Positions 8,240-17,686 of a DNA stretch of 32,490 bases are shown piece by piece (within the stretch, counting starts at the first letter, position 1; every line of letters starts with the position of its first letter). The notes below the pieces were generated by a model, which was given only the letters and a program-made list of their open reading frames with translations, ran no database searches and had not been told where the DNA came from. This DNA is from Candidatus Omnitrophota bacterium (lineage in GTDB: Bacteria > Omnitrophota > Gorgyraeia > B26-G9), in the NCBI GenBank assembly GCA_018813905.1, contig JAHJAO010000109.1:1-32490 (forward strand), read 5' to 3'. The position numbers were made by a program, and so were the translations under genes.

Positions 8240-8995
8240 TTAAGGAGGAAAACTTATTGCAGAGGTATCCAGAATATTGAATTTTATTTTTCCATAAGCG
8301 GCTAAACAGTCTTTAGTTATGATAATTAACCCCAGGATCTCCCTGTATTTTTGGGCGAATTTAAGTGCTTTTGGAATGTCCGACGAACAGGCAACTAAAT
8401 TACCGATCGCCGTAGCAAAGCAATCAGCCAATACCGTGTTTTTGGCGAGTACAACGGTAGCGTCGGTTTTGCCGAAGCTTAAAGAATGACCAAAAGTGCC
8501 GGAGGATGCACACAATCCATAAGGGGTTTTGCTGGCTTCCAAGATAATTCCTAAACGGTTGCAAATATTATTCGCGCCGGCAAAAATTCCGACGGTTCTT
8601 CTTTTTTTAATGGACAGAAATATGTCGCCACCGTTTTCGATAACCACTTCATCCGTATAAGCAAGCAGCTGTTTGCCCACATGTTCGGCAATGGCCCCGG
8701 CTACGCCGGCCATGGGGCCGACATTCGCCCGGCGGCAGGCGCTGAGCATGGTTTTAATAATCGGAGGCGCTTTGGGTTGTCCGCTTAACGGTCGCAGAGA
8801 TGTTTTGAATTCCGGGTATTTGTCAGTATAATCTGCGATTTCCTGGTGATAAATTTTGAGCCACTTTTTGGCGAGATCTTTTAAATCTGTTTTAGCGCAA
8901 ATCAAAAGGTTGCTTTCAAAATATTCGATCTCAAAGCTTTCCAGGTCTGAATTAAAATTTAAGGACTTGCGATATAACCTGTTTTTGTACGCCAT
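8240..8995 (-). CDS. UPF0280 family / ApbE-like protein
   Basis: A 251-residue protein with the UPF0280 hallmarks related to ApbE (FAD:protein FMN transferase) folds: NVGPMAGVAGAIAEHVG, VVIENGGDIFLSI, a GLCASSGTFGHSLSFGKTDAT segment with the Ser/Gly/His cluster, and TVLADCFATAIGN. No signal peptide is visible, so it is probably cytoplasmic, unlike true ApbE. The reaction is not established for this branch; flavin transfer is a family-based guess. The ATG at 8993-8995 is the first possible start after an in-frame TAA seven codons upstream, but it has no clear ribosome site. It follows the TonB-like gene after 70 bp and probably shares its transcript. Confidence 0.8.
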   Translation of the reverse strand: MAYKNRLYRKSLNFNSDLESFEIEYFESNLLICAKTDLKDLAKKWLKIYHQEIADYTDKYPEFKTSLRPLSGQPKAPPIIKTMLSACRRANVGPMAGVAGAIAEHVGKQLLAYTDEVVIENGGDIFLSIKKRRTVGIFAGANNICNRLGIILEASKTPYGLCASSGTFGHSLSFGKTDATVVLAKNTVLADCFATAIGNLVACSSDIPKALKFAQKYREILGLIIITKDCLAAYGKIKFNILDTSAISFPP

Positions 8996-9065
8996 CGTAA
9001 AACCATCTGTAACTTATAACCCGTTCTTTTTCGCATAACCGCTTTTAAAGATGACCCGTCTTGAC

Positions 9066-9761
9066 TTAAGTTTTCCCGTGGAAGCAAATGGTTACGTTGA
9101 AGGTAAGCTCCATTTTGAGAATTTTTTCCGGAAAAGGCGGGAAAGGCGAAGCGTTTTTAATTATTTGCAAAGCGGTTTGTTTGAGCATTAAATTTTGCGG
9201 CGAAGTATCTTCAACAATTTCAAGATGTTTTAAGCTTCCGTCCGAGCCAACCACAAAAGATATGGTTATTTCGCCTGTGTTAAAAATCGGTGGCGGCACA
9301 ATTGAGCCTCTCAGATGCGCATTGACAAGTTCATAGTAATCGGAAAATATTTTGTTATTGGGCAAACGCGCTGCCGGTATTTTGACATTAATCTGGTTAT
9401 TGTTCCAGGGCTTGTTAGCTTCGATCCTTTTCGGCTGAATGCCTCGCCGGGTAAGATGCGTATTTTCTTTTATACGCGCGGGGTGAACGGGTGTTTGTAT
9501 TGCCGCTTTTGCCGGGGCCTTTGTTTTAAACGATGCCTGGTTTTCCCTGTTTTTTGCGGCTAAATCATCCGCGATTTTTTCCAATTTTTTAAGTTCCTGT
9601 AGCTGTTCGACGACTTGCGGATTGAGATGAAAATTTGAAAAATAATTAACCTGCGCGCAAGCTAGTTTTTGCGGGGTTTTCGCTGCGGGAAAAAAAAATA
9701 CCAAATGAAAAAGCAATGAAATAATAAAACTGCTTTTAAATAATAAACTGTCTTTTAACAT
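9066..9761 (-). CDS. TonB-like energy transducer (TonB C-terminal domain)
   Basis: A 231-residue protein with an N-terminal membrane anchor (about residues 8-26), a predicted periplasmic linker rich in Lys, Ala, Asn and Gln, and a C-terminal TonB/TolA-type domain from about residue 145. In that domain YYELVNAHLRGSIVPPP leads into GEITISFVVGSDGSLKHLEI, then a helix LMLKQTALQIIKNASPFPPFP and a last strand. TonB couples inner-membrane energy to outer-membrane transport with ExbB/ExbD; those genes are not in this window. The linker lacks the long Glu-Pro/Lys-Pro repeats of enteric TonB. A strong promoter lies just upstream, divergent from the glycosyltransferase gene. Confidence 0.82.
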   Translation of the reverse strand: MLKDSLLFKSSFIISLLFHLVFFFPAAKTPQKLACAQVNYFSNFHLNPQVVEQLQELKKLEKIADDLAAKNRENQASFKTKAPAKAAIQTPVHPARIKENTHLTRRGIQPKRIEANKPWNNNQINVKIPAARLPNNKIFSDYYELVNAHLRGSIVPPPIFNTGEITISFVVGSDGSLKHLEIVEDTSPQNLMLKQTALQIIKNASPFPPFPEKILKMELTFNVTICFHGKT

Positions 9762-9794
9762 CCTTGAATTCCGATATCCTTATTTTACACATTA

Positions 9795-9823
9795 AGTATA
9801 CACTCAAACTAATACTGTGTCAA
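9795..9823 (-). promoter_or_regulatory. Sigma70-type promoter for the TonB-like gene, with overlapping palindrome
   Basis: On the minus strand TTGACA (9818-9823) and TATACT (9795-9800) are 17 bp apart. The -35 box is overlapped by ACTGT-N4-ACAGT (9814-9827), a short perfect palindrome placed where a repressor would block the polymerase. Whether any protein binds there is unknown. Confidence 0.75.
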
Positions 9824-9893
9824 CAGTTAAAACACTTCCTGTTCTCTTGCCGGCAGCAAAACCTCTTAAAAAATAATCCGCGGTTTTTATAGC

Positions 9894-9922
9894 TTGACAT
9901 ACTTAAAAATTTCAGTGATAAT
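9894..9922 (+). promoter_or_regulatory. Sigma70-type promoter for the glycosyltransferase gene
   Basis: TTGACA (9894-9899) and GATAAT (9917-9922) are separated by 17 bp. The GTG start of the glycosyltransferase lies about 40 bp further on, after a strong GGAGGG site. It diverges from the TonB-like gene promoter about 70 bp away. Confidence 0.75.
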
Positions 9923-9963
9923 AATACTACTTTTATAATAAAAGATACCTTGGAGGGAAAATT

Positions 9964-11118
9964 GTGGGAAAAACACCTTTTATCTCAATAATAATTCCGG
10001 TAAGAAACGCCGAACGCACCTTAGAGAAAACTTTTGAATACATATTAAACGTCAAATACCCGCATGAGCTTATGGAGCTGGTAATCGCCGACGGCGGCAG
10101 CACGGATAAAACTCTGGAGGTAATTCGAAAGTGGCAGCAAAAATATTCGTTTATTCAGCTTGTATCTATTCCCAACTGCCCCTCCCCCGGCTATGCGCGC
10201 AATAAAGCACTGGATGTCGTAAAAGGAGAGTTTATTTTTTTTACGGACGGCGACTGCGCTCCGTGCGAGAATTGGATAACCGAAATGCTCAATATATTCG
10301 AAAAAGACGAAAAGATTGGGATCGTCGGAGGAGAGATATACACCCTGCGGGTTGAACCGGATAATCTTACCGAACTCTACTGCGAACATTTCCGCTTTAA
10401 TATGGTCGCGCCGCGTTACGGCTTTATTCCGGAAGGATATTTCCCTGATTTTACCGATAAGTCGCCTACCGAAATTGCCGGCCACCGGGCTTATTTTTTC
10501 GTCACGGCCAATGCCGCCTATAGAAAAAAGGCAATTGATGAGGCAAAAGCGAAATTCTGGAGCGAGCCTACGGGCGAGGATATGGAATTTTGTTTTCAAG
10601 TAAAAAATTGCGGCTGGAAATTGTATTTTGCCCCTCAAGCCAAGGTCGACCACATGCACCGTGCCGACTTCAAAGCCTTAAAAAAGGTCTGGATGAGTTA
10701 CGGCATGGCCCATGCGCCGCTTTTGTCCAAACATGCTTCAAATTATCTGGACCTGGTGTTTCAGTTTTTGGGCGCCTGGCCCCGGATGCCTTTAATTAAA
10801 ATTCCCTCGTCGCGGCGGGGGTTTGTTTATATCGGAGATTTTCACCTGATGCACCTGTTTATGCTGTTGTTTTTAGCCTGCAGTATTCTGGCTATATCTG
10901 GCCTGGCCGGACAACTTGCGCTTATTCTCGCGGCATTATTTGGGATATTTACTGTTTATTTTGCCGGCCGTTTTTTTAAATATTGTTTTATGATGAAGCC
11001 GCACCGCCATTTCTTCACCTGGTGCAAAATGAAATACATGACGAATTTGATGTTTATAATCGGCGGCTTAAAACCCTCAAGGAAGTTTAAAACTTTTTGC
11101 ATTGAACCCAGCTTTTAA
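9964..11118 (+). CDS. Family 2 glycosyltransferase with C-terminal membrane segment
   Basis: A 384-residue GT-A enzyme. The N-terminal nucleotide-sugar binding motif is FISIIIPVRNAERTLEKTF, followed by VIADGGSTDKTLEVI, SPGYARNKAL and the metal-binding FFTDGDCAP. The catalytic-base region GEDMEFCFQVKNCGWKLYFAP is followed by the His-Arg segment VDHMHRADF. Two hydrophobic spans at about residues 300-345 anchor the protein in the inner membrane, so it likely glycosylates an envelope lipid or polysaccharide precursor. Start GTG at 9964 has a GGAGGGAAAATT leader. Donor and acceptor cannot be deduced. It heads the plus-strand island with comF, lptF and lptG, which suggests an envelope role. Confidence 0.88.
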   Translation: MGKTPFISIIIPVRNAERTLEKTFEYILNVKYPHELMELVIADGGSTDKTLEVIRKWQQKYSFIQLVSIPNCPSPGYARNKALDVVKGEFIFFTDGDCAPCENWITEMLNIFEKDEKIGIVGGEIYTLRVEPDNLTELYCEHFRFNMVAPRYGFIPEGYFPDFTDKSPTEIAGHRAYFFVTANAAYRKKAIDEAKAKFWSEPTGEDMEFCFQVKNCGWKLYFAPQAKVDHMHRADFKALKKVWMSYGMAHAPLLSKHASNYLDLVFQFLGAWPRMPLIKIPSSRRGFVYIGDFHLMHLFMLLFLACSILAISGLAGQLALILAALFGIFTVYFAGRFFKYCFMMKPHRHFFTWCKMKYMTNLMFIIGGLKPSRKFKTFCIEPSF

Positions 11119-11145
11119 ATACCCCCGGCCATTCCCGCCCCGCTT

Positions 11146-11174
11146 TTGAAAAACAAGCTTCTTTGTGGTATATT
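11146..11174 (+). promoter_or_regulatory. Sigma70-type promoter for comF-lptF-lptG
   Basis: TTGAAA (11146-11151) and TATATT (11169-11174) are 17 bp apart, between the glycosyltransferase stop and comF. Its position means that the in-frame TTG at 11163 lies within the promoter, upstream of the likely transcript start, which favours the ATG at 11214 as the comF start. Confidence 0.7.
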
Positions 11175-11213
11175 AAAACAAATAGCCGATTCTATAGAAA
11201 GACCAGAATTGCC

Positions 11214-11942
11214 ATGGAACAACTAAAAAAATATCTGATTTACCTCTTGGATTTAGTTTTTCCTCAAAAGTGTATATGCTGCAAAGTCAAGATCAGGGGC
11301 AAGATTATCCTGGATGCGGTTTGCCAAGATTGTTTTGGTAAAATTAAAATGACCCGGCCTCCTTTTTGCACGCACTGCGGCATGAAGCTTGATTTTGAGC
11401 CAAGCGGCAAAAAGGGCTGTCCGTTCTGCCGCAATAACAACTACTGTTTTGACCGGGCATTCTCGGTCACCCGATACGAAGGCATGGTAAAAACTATTAT
11501 TCACGCCTTAAAATACGGAAAAAAAATCCGGCTGGCAGAACAAGTATCCGCTCTGATGAGCGCCTTTTGTCATGACTTTTTAAATCTAAAAGAGGTGGAT
11601 CTGATCGTACCCGTGCCCTTGCATAAGCGGCGGTTCAAAGAACGCGGCTTCAATCAATCCCAGCTGCTCGCGGAAAGTCTGGCGCGGCGTTTATGCTTAA
11701 CAACCTGCAAACAGGTACTGTTGCGTAGAAAAAACACCCGCTCGCAAACCAGGCTTGACCGCCGGCAAAGACTAGACAATGTTAATAATGCTTTTACTTG
11801 CAAAAACGCGCAACTAATTTCCGGCAAATCCATTTTGTTGGTTGATGATATATTTACTACCGGCTCTACGCTTGATGCCTGCGCGCACGTTTTAAAAAAA
11901 GCGGGAGCAAAAAATGTTTATGCGTTAACTTTAGCCCGGTAA
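11214..11942 (+). CDS. comF: ComF family phosphoribosyltransferase-like protein
   Basis: A 242-residue ComF-type protein. The N-terminal part has paired cysteines typical of its zinc-binding region (CICC, CQDC, CTHC, CPFC). The C-terminal half is the phosphoribosyltransferase-like domain with VDLIVPVPLHKRRFKERGFNQ, LRRKNTRSQTRLDRRQR and the PRPP-type loop LLVDDIFTTGSTLDAC. In naturally competent bacteria ComF acts in DNA uptake and single-strand DNA handling; many other bacteria also have it, and no other competence gene is visible here. A longer TTG start at 11163 is open, but it overlaps the promoter. It ends 6 bp before lptF. Confidence 0.9.
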   Translation: MEQLKKYLIYLLDLVFPQKCICCKVKIRGKIILDAVCQDCFGKIKMTRPPFCTHCGMKLDFEPSGKKGCPFCRNNNYCFDRAFSVTRYEGMVKTIIHALKYGKKIRLAEQVSALMSAFCHDFLNLKEVDLIVPVPLHKRRFKERGFNQSQLLAESLARRLCLTTCKQVLLRRKNTRSQTRLDRRQRLDNVNNAFTCKNAQLISGKSILLVDDIFTTGSTLDACAHVLKKAGAKNVYALTLAR

Positions 11943-11948
11943 ACGATT

Positions 11949-13049
11949 ATGCGGATACTTAAAAACTATATTGTGCAGGAGTGGTTCTCCCTCTTTCTTC
12001 TGGCGCTTTTAATTGTCAGTTTTGTTTTAGTCGTAGGCAATATCGTCAAACTGGTTGAGATGGTCGTGGCCAAAGGAGTGGCTCCAGGCGATGTGTTTAA
12101 ATTGTTCTTATACCTTCTGCCCTCACTGCTTGTTTTTTCTATACCCATATCAATGTTAACCGCCACGCTTTTAAGTGTTGGCCGCATGGCTTATGATAAT
12201 GAGATTACGGCAATCCGTTCAAGCGGCATAAGCCTGTATCCGCTCTTCTTTACCTTGTTGCTTATCGGGTTATTGTTCAGCTTTATATGTCTTTATTTTA
12301 ATGACACCTTAATCCCTGAATCTCATTACAATACGCGTAAATTGCTGAAAGACATCGGAGTCAAAAAGCCGACCACATATCTGGAAGAAAAAACCTTTAT
12401 TAAGGCCTTTAAGAATCATATAATATTTATCTATAAAATTAACGAGGATAAATTGGAAGATGTGCGCATCTATCAGCCCCAAGGCGACGATAAACCAACG
12501 CGCACAATCGTGTCCGAATGGGGTGAATTTATTTCCATCCCGGATAAAGGAGCGATAAAACTGGCGTTAAAACACGGCGTGGCGGATGAGCCGAGTTTTG
12601 AAAATCCGGAAGTTTTTTATAAAGTGCGGTTTTCGACATATTACCTGACGCTTTATCTCGATCAGGCGGTAGAAAGCGGAAAAGGCTTGGATAAAAAAGT
12701 TTCAGATATGACCATAAATGAGTTAAGGCTTGAGATTAACAAAATGAAAAGAATGCAGATAGATGCGCGCCCGCTTTTAGTCGGTTTATACGAAAAATTT
12801 TCGCTTTCCGTTAGCGGGCTGCTTTTTATCCTGATCGGCGTGCCGCTTGCTCTGCGGGTGCGCCGCCGGGAAAGAAGCTTAGGGTTTGGCATAAGTATAA
12901 TTATTTGTCTCGCCTATTATTTCCTTATGGCTTTGGGCGAAGGGCTTGCGTTGCGCAATAAAATCACGCCATTTGCGGGCGTATGGCTGGCTAATTTTGC
13001 CTTGTTGTTTATAGGCATTTTTTTAACCATAAAAATACTTGAAGAATAA
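11949..13049 (+). CDS. lptF: LPS export permease LptF (first YjgP/YjgQ protein)
   Basis: A 366-residue inner-membrane protein of the LptF/LptG family. The N-terminus ILKNYIVQEWFSLFLLALL and the motif VVAKGVAPGDVFKLFLYLLPSLLVFSIPISML are typical, with three membrane helices in the first 125 residues, a periplasmic beta-jellyroll-like region (about 130-265), then the LLVGLYEKFSLSVSGLLFILIGVPLALR segment and two further helices. With LptG and the LptB ATPase it extracts LPS from the inner membrane. Assigned F rather than G by its order and sequence; the paralogues are similar. lptG follows after 2 bp. Confidence 0.88.
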   Translation: MRILKNYIVQEWFSLFLLALLIVSFVLVVGNIVKLVEMVVAKGVAPGDVFKLFLYLLPSLLVFSIPISMLTATLLSVGRMAYDNEITAIRSSGISLYPLFFTLLLIGLLFSFICLYFNDTLIPESHYNTRKLLKDIGVKKPTTYLEEKTFIKAFKNHIIFIYKINEDKLEDVRIYQPQGDDKPTRTIVSEWGEFISIPDKGAIKLALKHGVADEPSFENPEVFYKVRFSTYYLTLYLDQAVESGKGLDKKVSDMTINELRLEINKMKRMQIDARPLLVGLYEKFSLSVSGLLFILIGVPLALRVRRRERSLGFGISIIICLAYYFLMALGEGLALRNKITPFAGVWLANFALLFIGIFLTIKILEE

Positions 13050-13051
13050 CT

Positions 13052-14143
13052 ATGTCTGTAATCCAAAAATACATCCTGCGTGAATTTATAAAGCCGTTTA
13101 TCTGGTGTTTCATCCTTTTTATTTCGCTTTCCTGGATAATTGATTTATTTGACCACTTAGACGAAATCATCAAAGCCCGGGTCCCGATTTTTGTCCTCTG
13201 CGATTACTATTTCTCCATGACTCCGTTTATTTTAATAAACGTAAGCCCGATAATTATAATTTTATCGGTTGTCTTTACGCTTAATAACCTTAATAAACAC
13301 AATGAGATTATGGCGATTAAGGCGATTGGTATAAACCTGTGGCGAATTATCTGGATCTTTCTTACCTTCGGATTGATTATCAGCGCATTCAGTTTTATCG
13401 TAAATGAGCGAATTAAGCCGGAATCATATCTGCATGCGGTAAACCTTAAGGAAGAATATTTCCGTCAAGACGCTAAAAAAGTCAAAAATGAATTCTTAAA
13501 TGACATAAATTTCTACGGCTCAAATAACCGCATTTTTATTATCAATAAGTACGACGTAAAAAGGCAGGAAATGACTAACGTCACCATATCGGAACATGAC
13601 CGGGATAATAAGCTAAAAAACCAAATCGTAGCTAAAAAGGCGCAATGGGTGGAAGGGTACTGGATATTTTACGACTGTATTATTACCGAATACGCCGAGG
13701 GAAAAACAAAACCCCTGCCGCCGGTTCACTACAAAGAAAAAGTTTTTGATCTGGACGAAAAGCCGAAGGACATAAAACGGGCGAATCTGCAGCCGGATTT
13801 AATGAGTTACTGGCAGCTCAAAAAATACGTAAACCGTTTGAAAAATAACGGCTTCAAGGCAAATAAAGAACTGGTTATTTTATATAATAAAATTGCTTTC
13901 CCCTTGGCCAATTTTCTCTTGGTATTTTTTGCCGTTCCGTTTACACTTACCCGGCAACGAAGCGGCAACGCCTTCCTCGGGATTACGGTGAGCCTTGTGA
14001 TCGGATTAAGTTACTGGGGGATAAACGCTGTGTGCCTGACGATGGGAAAAATCGGGATTTTACCCGCATTATTAGCTGCGTGGCTGGCGAATATCCTGTT
14101 TTTTATTACCGGGGTGTGTCTGATTGAAACCGTAAAAAAATAA
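13052..14143 (+). CDS. lptG: LPS export permease LptG (second YjgP/YjgQ protein)
   Basis: A 363-residue partner of LptF. It begins IQKYILREFIKPFIWCFIL and has the signature FVLCDYYFSMTPFILINVSPI, the coupling region HNEIMAIKAIGINLWRI, a middle periplasmic domain and the C-terminal ELVILYNKIAFPLANFLLVFF and AVPFTLTRQRSGNA motifs with three closing helices. It should pair with LptF on LptB, whose gene lies 8.5 kb away in the kds operon. It lies 2 bp after lptF. Only 10 bp separate its stop from the stop of the convergent fba gene, and no terminator hairpin fits between them. Confidence 0.88.
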   Translation: MSVIQKYILREFIKPFIWCFILFISLSWIIDLFDHLDEIIKARVPIFVLCDYYFSMTPFILINVSPIIIILSVVFTLNNLNKHNEIMAIKAIGINLWRIIWIFLTFGLIISAFSFIVNERIKPESYLHAVNLKEEYFRQDAKKVKNEFLNDINFYGSNNRIFIINKYDVKRQEMTNVTISEHDRDNKLKNQIVAKKAQWVEGYWIFYDCIITEYAEGKTKPLPPVHYKEKVFDLDEKPKDIKRANLQPDLMSYWQLKKYVNRLKNNGFKANKELVILYNKIAFPLANFLLVFFAVPFTLTRQRSGNAFLGITVSLVIGLSYWGINAVCLTMGKIGILPALLAAWLANILFFITGVCLIETVKK

Positions 14144-14153
14144 AGGTTTTCTT

Positions 14154-15161
14154 TTAGGCCTGACCGGCGGAACCAAGCACATATTCGTTTTTATGTTTGT
14201 ACATAGAAACTAGAGCCTCCCGTGCCGGCCCTAAATATTTACGGGGATCGAATTCAGTTGGTTTTTCTTTCAAGCATTTTCTAATCGCCGCGGTCATCCA
14301 GAGCCTGCCGTCTGAATCGATGTTTATTTTGCATACAGCCGAACGGGCGGCGCGACGCAACTGTTCTTCCGGAATCCCCACGGAATCGCGGATATCGCCG
14401 TAGTTATCATTAATAATTTTTACCGCATCCATAGGTACAGATGAGGCGCCGTGCAAAACGATGGCAAATCCGGGAATTTTTACTTCGATTTGTTCTAAAA
14501 TATCAAACCGCAGTTCCGGAGGCACATAAACCCCATTTGCGTTTTTCGTACACTGTTGGGGCTTGAATTTATAGGCGCCGTGGGAAGTCCCGATGGATAT
14601 CGCCAGCGAATCTACTCCGGTTTTTTTTACAAATTCAACAACCTGTTCCGGATGGGTATAGGTTGATGTTTCCGCGACAACATCGTCTTCTATCCCCGCC
14701 AGAACTCCCAATTCTCCTTCCACGGTAACTTCATGCTCATGGGCGAACTCAACTACCCTCTTGGTCAATTCGATATTTTTTTCAAAAGAATGGTGCGATC
14801 CGTCAATCATCACCGAAGAAAATCCGGTCTCAATACATGATTTACACAGTTCAAACGTATCCCCGTGGTCAAGATGAAGCGCCAGCGGAATAGTGTTTAC
14901 CCCTTTTTCTTTTGCCAACTCCTGCATCATGGCAATTGCTCCTTCGGCCATATAACGCAATAAAGTTTTGTTCGCGTATTTGCGTGCGCCGCTGGAAACC
15001 TGCAGGATAACCGGCGAACTCGTCTCCACGCAAGCCACAATAATCGCCTGCAACTGCTCCATGTTGTTAAAATTATAAGCGGGCACGGCATATTTTCCCT
15101 GCATCGCTTTCTCAAACATTTTACGTGTATTTACGAGCCCAAGTTTTTTGTAAAGAGACAT
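14154..15161 (-). CDS. fba: Class II fructose-bisphosphate aldolase
   Basis: A zinc-dependent aldolase of 335 residues that cleaves fructose 1,6-bisphosphate to dihydroxyacetone phosphate and glyceraldehyde 3-phosphate. Visible are YAVPAYNFNNMEQLQAII, the ALHLDHG motif (His96, Asp98, His99), VMIDGSHHSFEKNI, TVEGELGVLAGIEDD, ISIGTSHGAYKF and IVLHGASSVP, the zinc and phosphate binding elements. I chose the ATG at 15159-15161 because a strong GGAGGGAGGG site directly precedes it; the in-frame ATG at 15179 would place that site inside the gene. It is the last gene of the long minus-strand run. The sequence does not rule out tagatose or ketose-bisphosphate specificity. Confidence 0.92.
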   Translation of the reverse strand: MSLYKKLGLVNTRKMFEKAMQGKYAVPAYNFNNMEQLQAIIVACVETSSPVILQVSSGARKYANKTLLRYMAEGAIAMMQELAKEKGVNTIPLALHLDHGDTFELCKSCIETGFSSVMIDGSHHSFEKNIELTKRVVEFAHEHEVTVEGELGVLAGIEDDVVAETSTYTHPEQVVEFVKKTGVDSLAISIGTSHGAYKFKPQQCTKNANGVYVPPELRFDILEQIEVKIPGFAIVLHGASSVPMDAVKIINDNYGDIRDSVGIPEEQLRRAARSAVCKINIDSDGRLWMTAAIRKCLKEKPTEFDPRKYLGPAREALVSMYKHKNEYVLGSAGQA

Positions 15162-15205
15162 CTGCCCTCCCTCCATCATCGGCCATTAGTTTATATCGTT
15201 GGCCG

Positions 15206-16465
15206 TTACGTACCCATTTCCCAACTGCTTAAATATTTTTTCTGCTGCGCTGTTAAGCGGTCTATTTTAATATCCATGCCTATAAGTTTCAATTTGGCAA
15301 TATTCTTATCCATTTGCTCCGGGATTGGGTAGACTTTATTCTCAAGTTTATCCGAATTCAGTTTTATATATTCTGCGCCCAAGGATTGGTTGGCAAAAGA
15401 CATATCCATTACCTGAGCCGGATGTCCTTCCGCCGCTGCTAAATTTATAAGGCGCCCCTCTCCCAGCACATAAATACGCCGTTGGTTTTTCTTAAGCGTA
15501 TACCCCTGAACATGCTCCCGTACATAATTTACCTTTTTGGACAATTTGCGCAGTCGAATAAGGTCAATTTCCACGTTGAAATGCCCGGAATTGGCTAAAA
15601 TCACCCCGTCTTTCATTTTGAGAAAATGCTCGGATCTTAATACGGAAATGTTTCCCGTCACCGTCACAAAGATGTCTCCGATACTTGCCGCTTTTGCTGC
15701 CGGCATGACCGTAAATCCGTCCATTGCCGCCTCCAGCGCTTTTAGGGGATCAATTTCTAAAATAATAACATTCGCTCCCAGCCCTTTAGCCCGCATTGCC
15801 ACCCCGCGGCCGCCCCAGCCATAACCGGCAACCACAAAGTTAGTACCGGCAATTAAGCGGTTAGTAGCTCTTAAAATACCGTCGATCGTAGACTGTCCCG
15901 TGCCATAACGGTTATCAAACAGATGTTTGGTTTTTGCGTCGTTTACGGCGATAAGCGGATAAAGCAATAACCCCTTTTTCTCCATGCTTTTAAGCCGGAT
16001 TACTCCGGTGGTAGTTTCTTCCGTACCGCCCAACATTTTAGAAGCAAGGTCTTTGCGCTTAATATGAATTGTTGATACCAGGTCCGCGCCGTCATCGATG
16101 GTGATATTGGGCTCAAAATCCAGCACCTGAGCAATATGACGGTAATAAGTACCGTTGTCTTCTCCGTTTATGGCAAAAACGGGTATTTTGCATTCTTTGA
16201 CCAGAAACGCGGCGACATCGTCCTGGGTGGAAAGAGGATTGGACGCGCATAAGGCAACCGTTGCCCCGCCGGCCGCTAATGTAATCATAAGATTGGCTGT
16301 TTCTGTAGTTACATGCAGACAGCAAGCAATGGTGGTGTCGCGAAACGGCTTTTCTTTTTGAAAACGCTTGCGGATAAGTTCTAATACCGGCATATCCTGT
16401 GCTGCCCATTCAACTCGGAGTCTGCCTTTTTTTGCCAAGCTTAAATCTTTAACGTCACACTTCAT
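15206..16465 (-). CDS. ahcY: Adenosylhomocysteinase
   Basis: This 419-residue enzyme hydrolyses S-adenosylhomocysteine to adenosine and homocysteine. It shows [44 protein letters not shown], the catalytic region [17 protein letters not shown], the NAD-binding loop [20 protein letters not shown], and [10 protein letters not shown]. The C-terminus ends [11 protein letters not shown], as in the shorter archaeal/Thermotoga-like forms rather than the longer Tyr-terminated type. It lies 28 bp after metK in the same direction, so SAM synthesis and SAH removal are co-transcribed. The start ATG has an AGGGGAG site upstream. Confidence 0.95.
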   Translation of the reverse strand: MKCDVKDLSLAKKGRLRVEWAAQDMPVLELIRKRFQKEKPFRDTTIACCLHVTTETANLMITLAAGGATVALCASNPLSTQDDVAAFLVKECKIPVFAINGEDNGTYYRHIAQVLDFEPNITIDDGADLVSTIHIKRKDLASKMLGGTEETTTGVIRLKSMEKKGLLLYPLIAVNDAKTKHLFDNRYGTGQSTIDGILRATNRLIAGTNFVVAGYGWGGRGVAMRAKGLGANVIILEIDPLKALEAAMDGFTVMPAAKAASIGDIFVTVTGNISVLRSEHFLKMKDGVILANSGHFNVEIDLIRLRKLSKKVNYVREHVQGYTLKKNQRRIYVLGEGRLINLAAAEGHPAQVMDMSFANQSLGAEYIKLNSDKLENKVYPIPEQMDKNIAKLKLIGMDIKIDRLTAQQKKYLSSWEMGT

Positions 16466-16493
16466 TAATCCATCTCCCCTCTTAAATTAAATG

Positions 16494-17657
16494 TTAAATT
16501 CCGGCGAGCTTCCTTAATTTTGCCGCTTTATCCGTGTATTCCCAGGTAAATTCTTTCTCGTTGCGGCCGAAATGCCCGTAACATGCTGTTTTATAATAGA
16601 TCGGCCTGAGCAGGTCCAACGCTTCGATAATTCCCCGCGGGTAAAGAGAGAAATTATCCCGGACCAGTTTTATTATTTTCCCTTCGGCGATTTTCGCCGT
16701 TCCAAACGTATCAATCAGGACCGAAACCGGTTCTACTTTACCGATGCAGTAGGCTACCTGCAGATAACATTTATCCGCAATGCCGCTGGCGACAATGTTC
16801 TTAGCAATGTATCTGCCCATATAGGCCGCGGAACGGTCCACCTTGGTCGGATCTTTTCCGCTGAACGCGCCGCCGCCTACAGGCGCAAAACCGCCATAGG
16901 TGTCCACAACTATTTTTCGGCCGGTCATGCCCGTATCGGATTGCGGCCCGCCGATAGTAAATTTACCGGTTTGATTAACGTAAAATTTTGTATCCTTATC
17001 CATCCATTTTTTTAAAACCGGCAAGGCAATTTCCCTAATTATCTGCTTTCTTGCCGCTTGGGTAATATGCTGCTTGGATTTATCAAGGATCTCTTCTGCG
17101 TGCTGACAGGCAAGTACTACGGAAGTGGCTTTCTTTGGTTTGCCATCTACATATAATACGGTAACCTGGGCTTTCCCGTCCGGGCCGAGATATTTTAGGA
17201 TGTTCTGTTCACGAACGTCCCTCATCCTTTTTACAAGCCGGTGCGATAAAATCAAGGGAAGCGGCATAAGTTCGGGTGTTTCGCGACAGGCAAATCCAGT
17301 CATCATCCCCTGGTCACCGGCACCGCCTCTATCTACGCCCATGGCGATGTCCGGAGACTGGCTATTTATGGCGTTTAGAATAGCGCAGGTGTGATAATCA
17401 AACCCGTAACTTGGCTTGGTATATCCAATATCTTTTACGACTTTTCTTACCAGCGCATGAATATCCACATAGCTTGTAGTGGTTATTTCCCCACCGATAA
17501 TGATTAATCCCATCGTTACATAAGTTTCGCAGGCAACACGACCTTTTGGGTCCTGTTTTAAGATCGCATCCAATACCGCATCCGATACCTGGTCACATAA
17601 CTTGTCCGGGTGACCACAGGCTACTGATTCCGACGTGGCAAAATAAGAATTCCCCAT
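16494..17657 (-). CDS. metK: S-adenosylmethionine synthetase
   Basis: A 387-residue MetK that makes SAM from methionine and ATP. Motifs visible are [20 protein letters not shown], the [25 protein letters not shown] loop region (hallmark GAGDQG), [16 protein letters not shown], and [20 protein letters not shown]. Start ATG follows AAAGGAG. Only 29 bp separate it from the upstream nucleotidyltransferase gene, leaving no room for a SAM riboswitch. It is followed by ahcY. Confidence 0.97.
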   Translation of the reverse strand: MGNSYFATSESVACGHPDKLCDQVSDAVLDAILKQDPKGRVACETYVTMGLIIIGGEITTTSYVDIHALVRKVVKDIGYTKPSYGFDYHTCAILNAINSQSPDIAMGVDRGGAGDQGMMTGFACRETPELMPLPLILSHRLVKRMRDVREQNILKYLGPDGKAQVTVLYVDGKPKKATSVVLACQHAEEILDKSKQHITQAARKQIIREIALPVLKKWMDKDTKFYVNQTGKFTIGGPQSDTGMTGRKIVVDTYGGFAPVGGGAFSGKDPTKVDRSAAYMGRYIAKNIVASGIADKCYLQVAYCIGKVEPVSVLIDTFGTAKIAEGKIIKLVRDNFSLYPRGIIEALDLLRPIYYKTACYGHFGRNEKEFTWEYTDKAAKLRKLAGI

Positions 17658-17686
17658 ATACGTACTCCTTTCATCTTTGGTTTATG

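Noticed and set aside
8052-8243. Short open frame on the plus strand across the palindromic element (63 codons), with a partner on the minus strand at 7991-8188
   Set aside because: Both run through inverted repeats and, on the minus strand, through the rpsU promoter; no ribosome site, no recognisable domain. They follow from the palindromic sequence.
11119-11160. Terminator after the glycosyltransferase gene
   Set aside because: No stable stem with a T-run; the stretch is explained by the comF promoter.
11163-11213. Longer TTG start for comF
   Set aside because: It lies inside the -35/-10 region of the comF promoter and has no ribosome site; ComF homologues usually start near the ATG at 11214.
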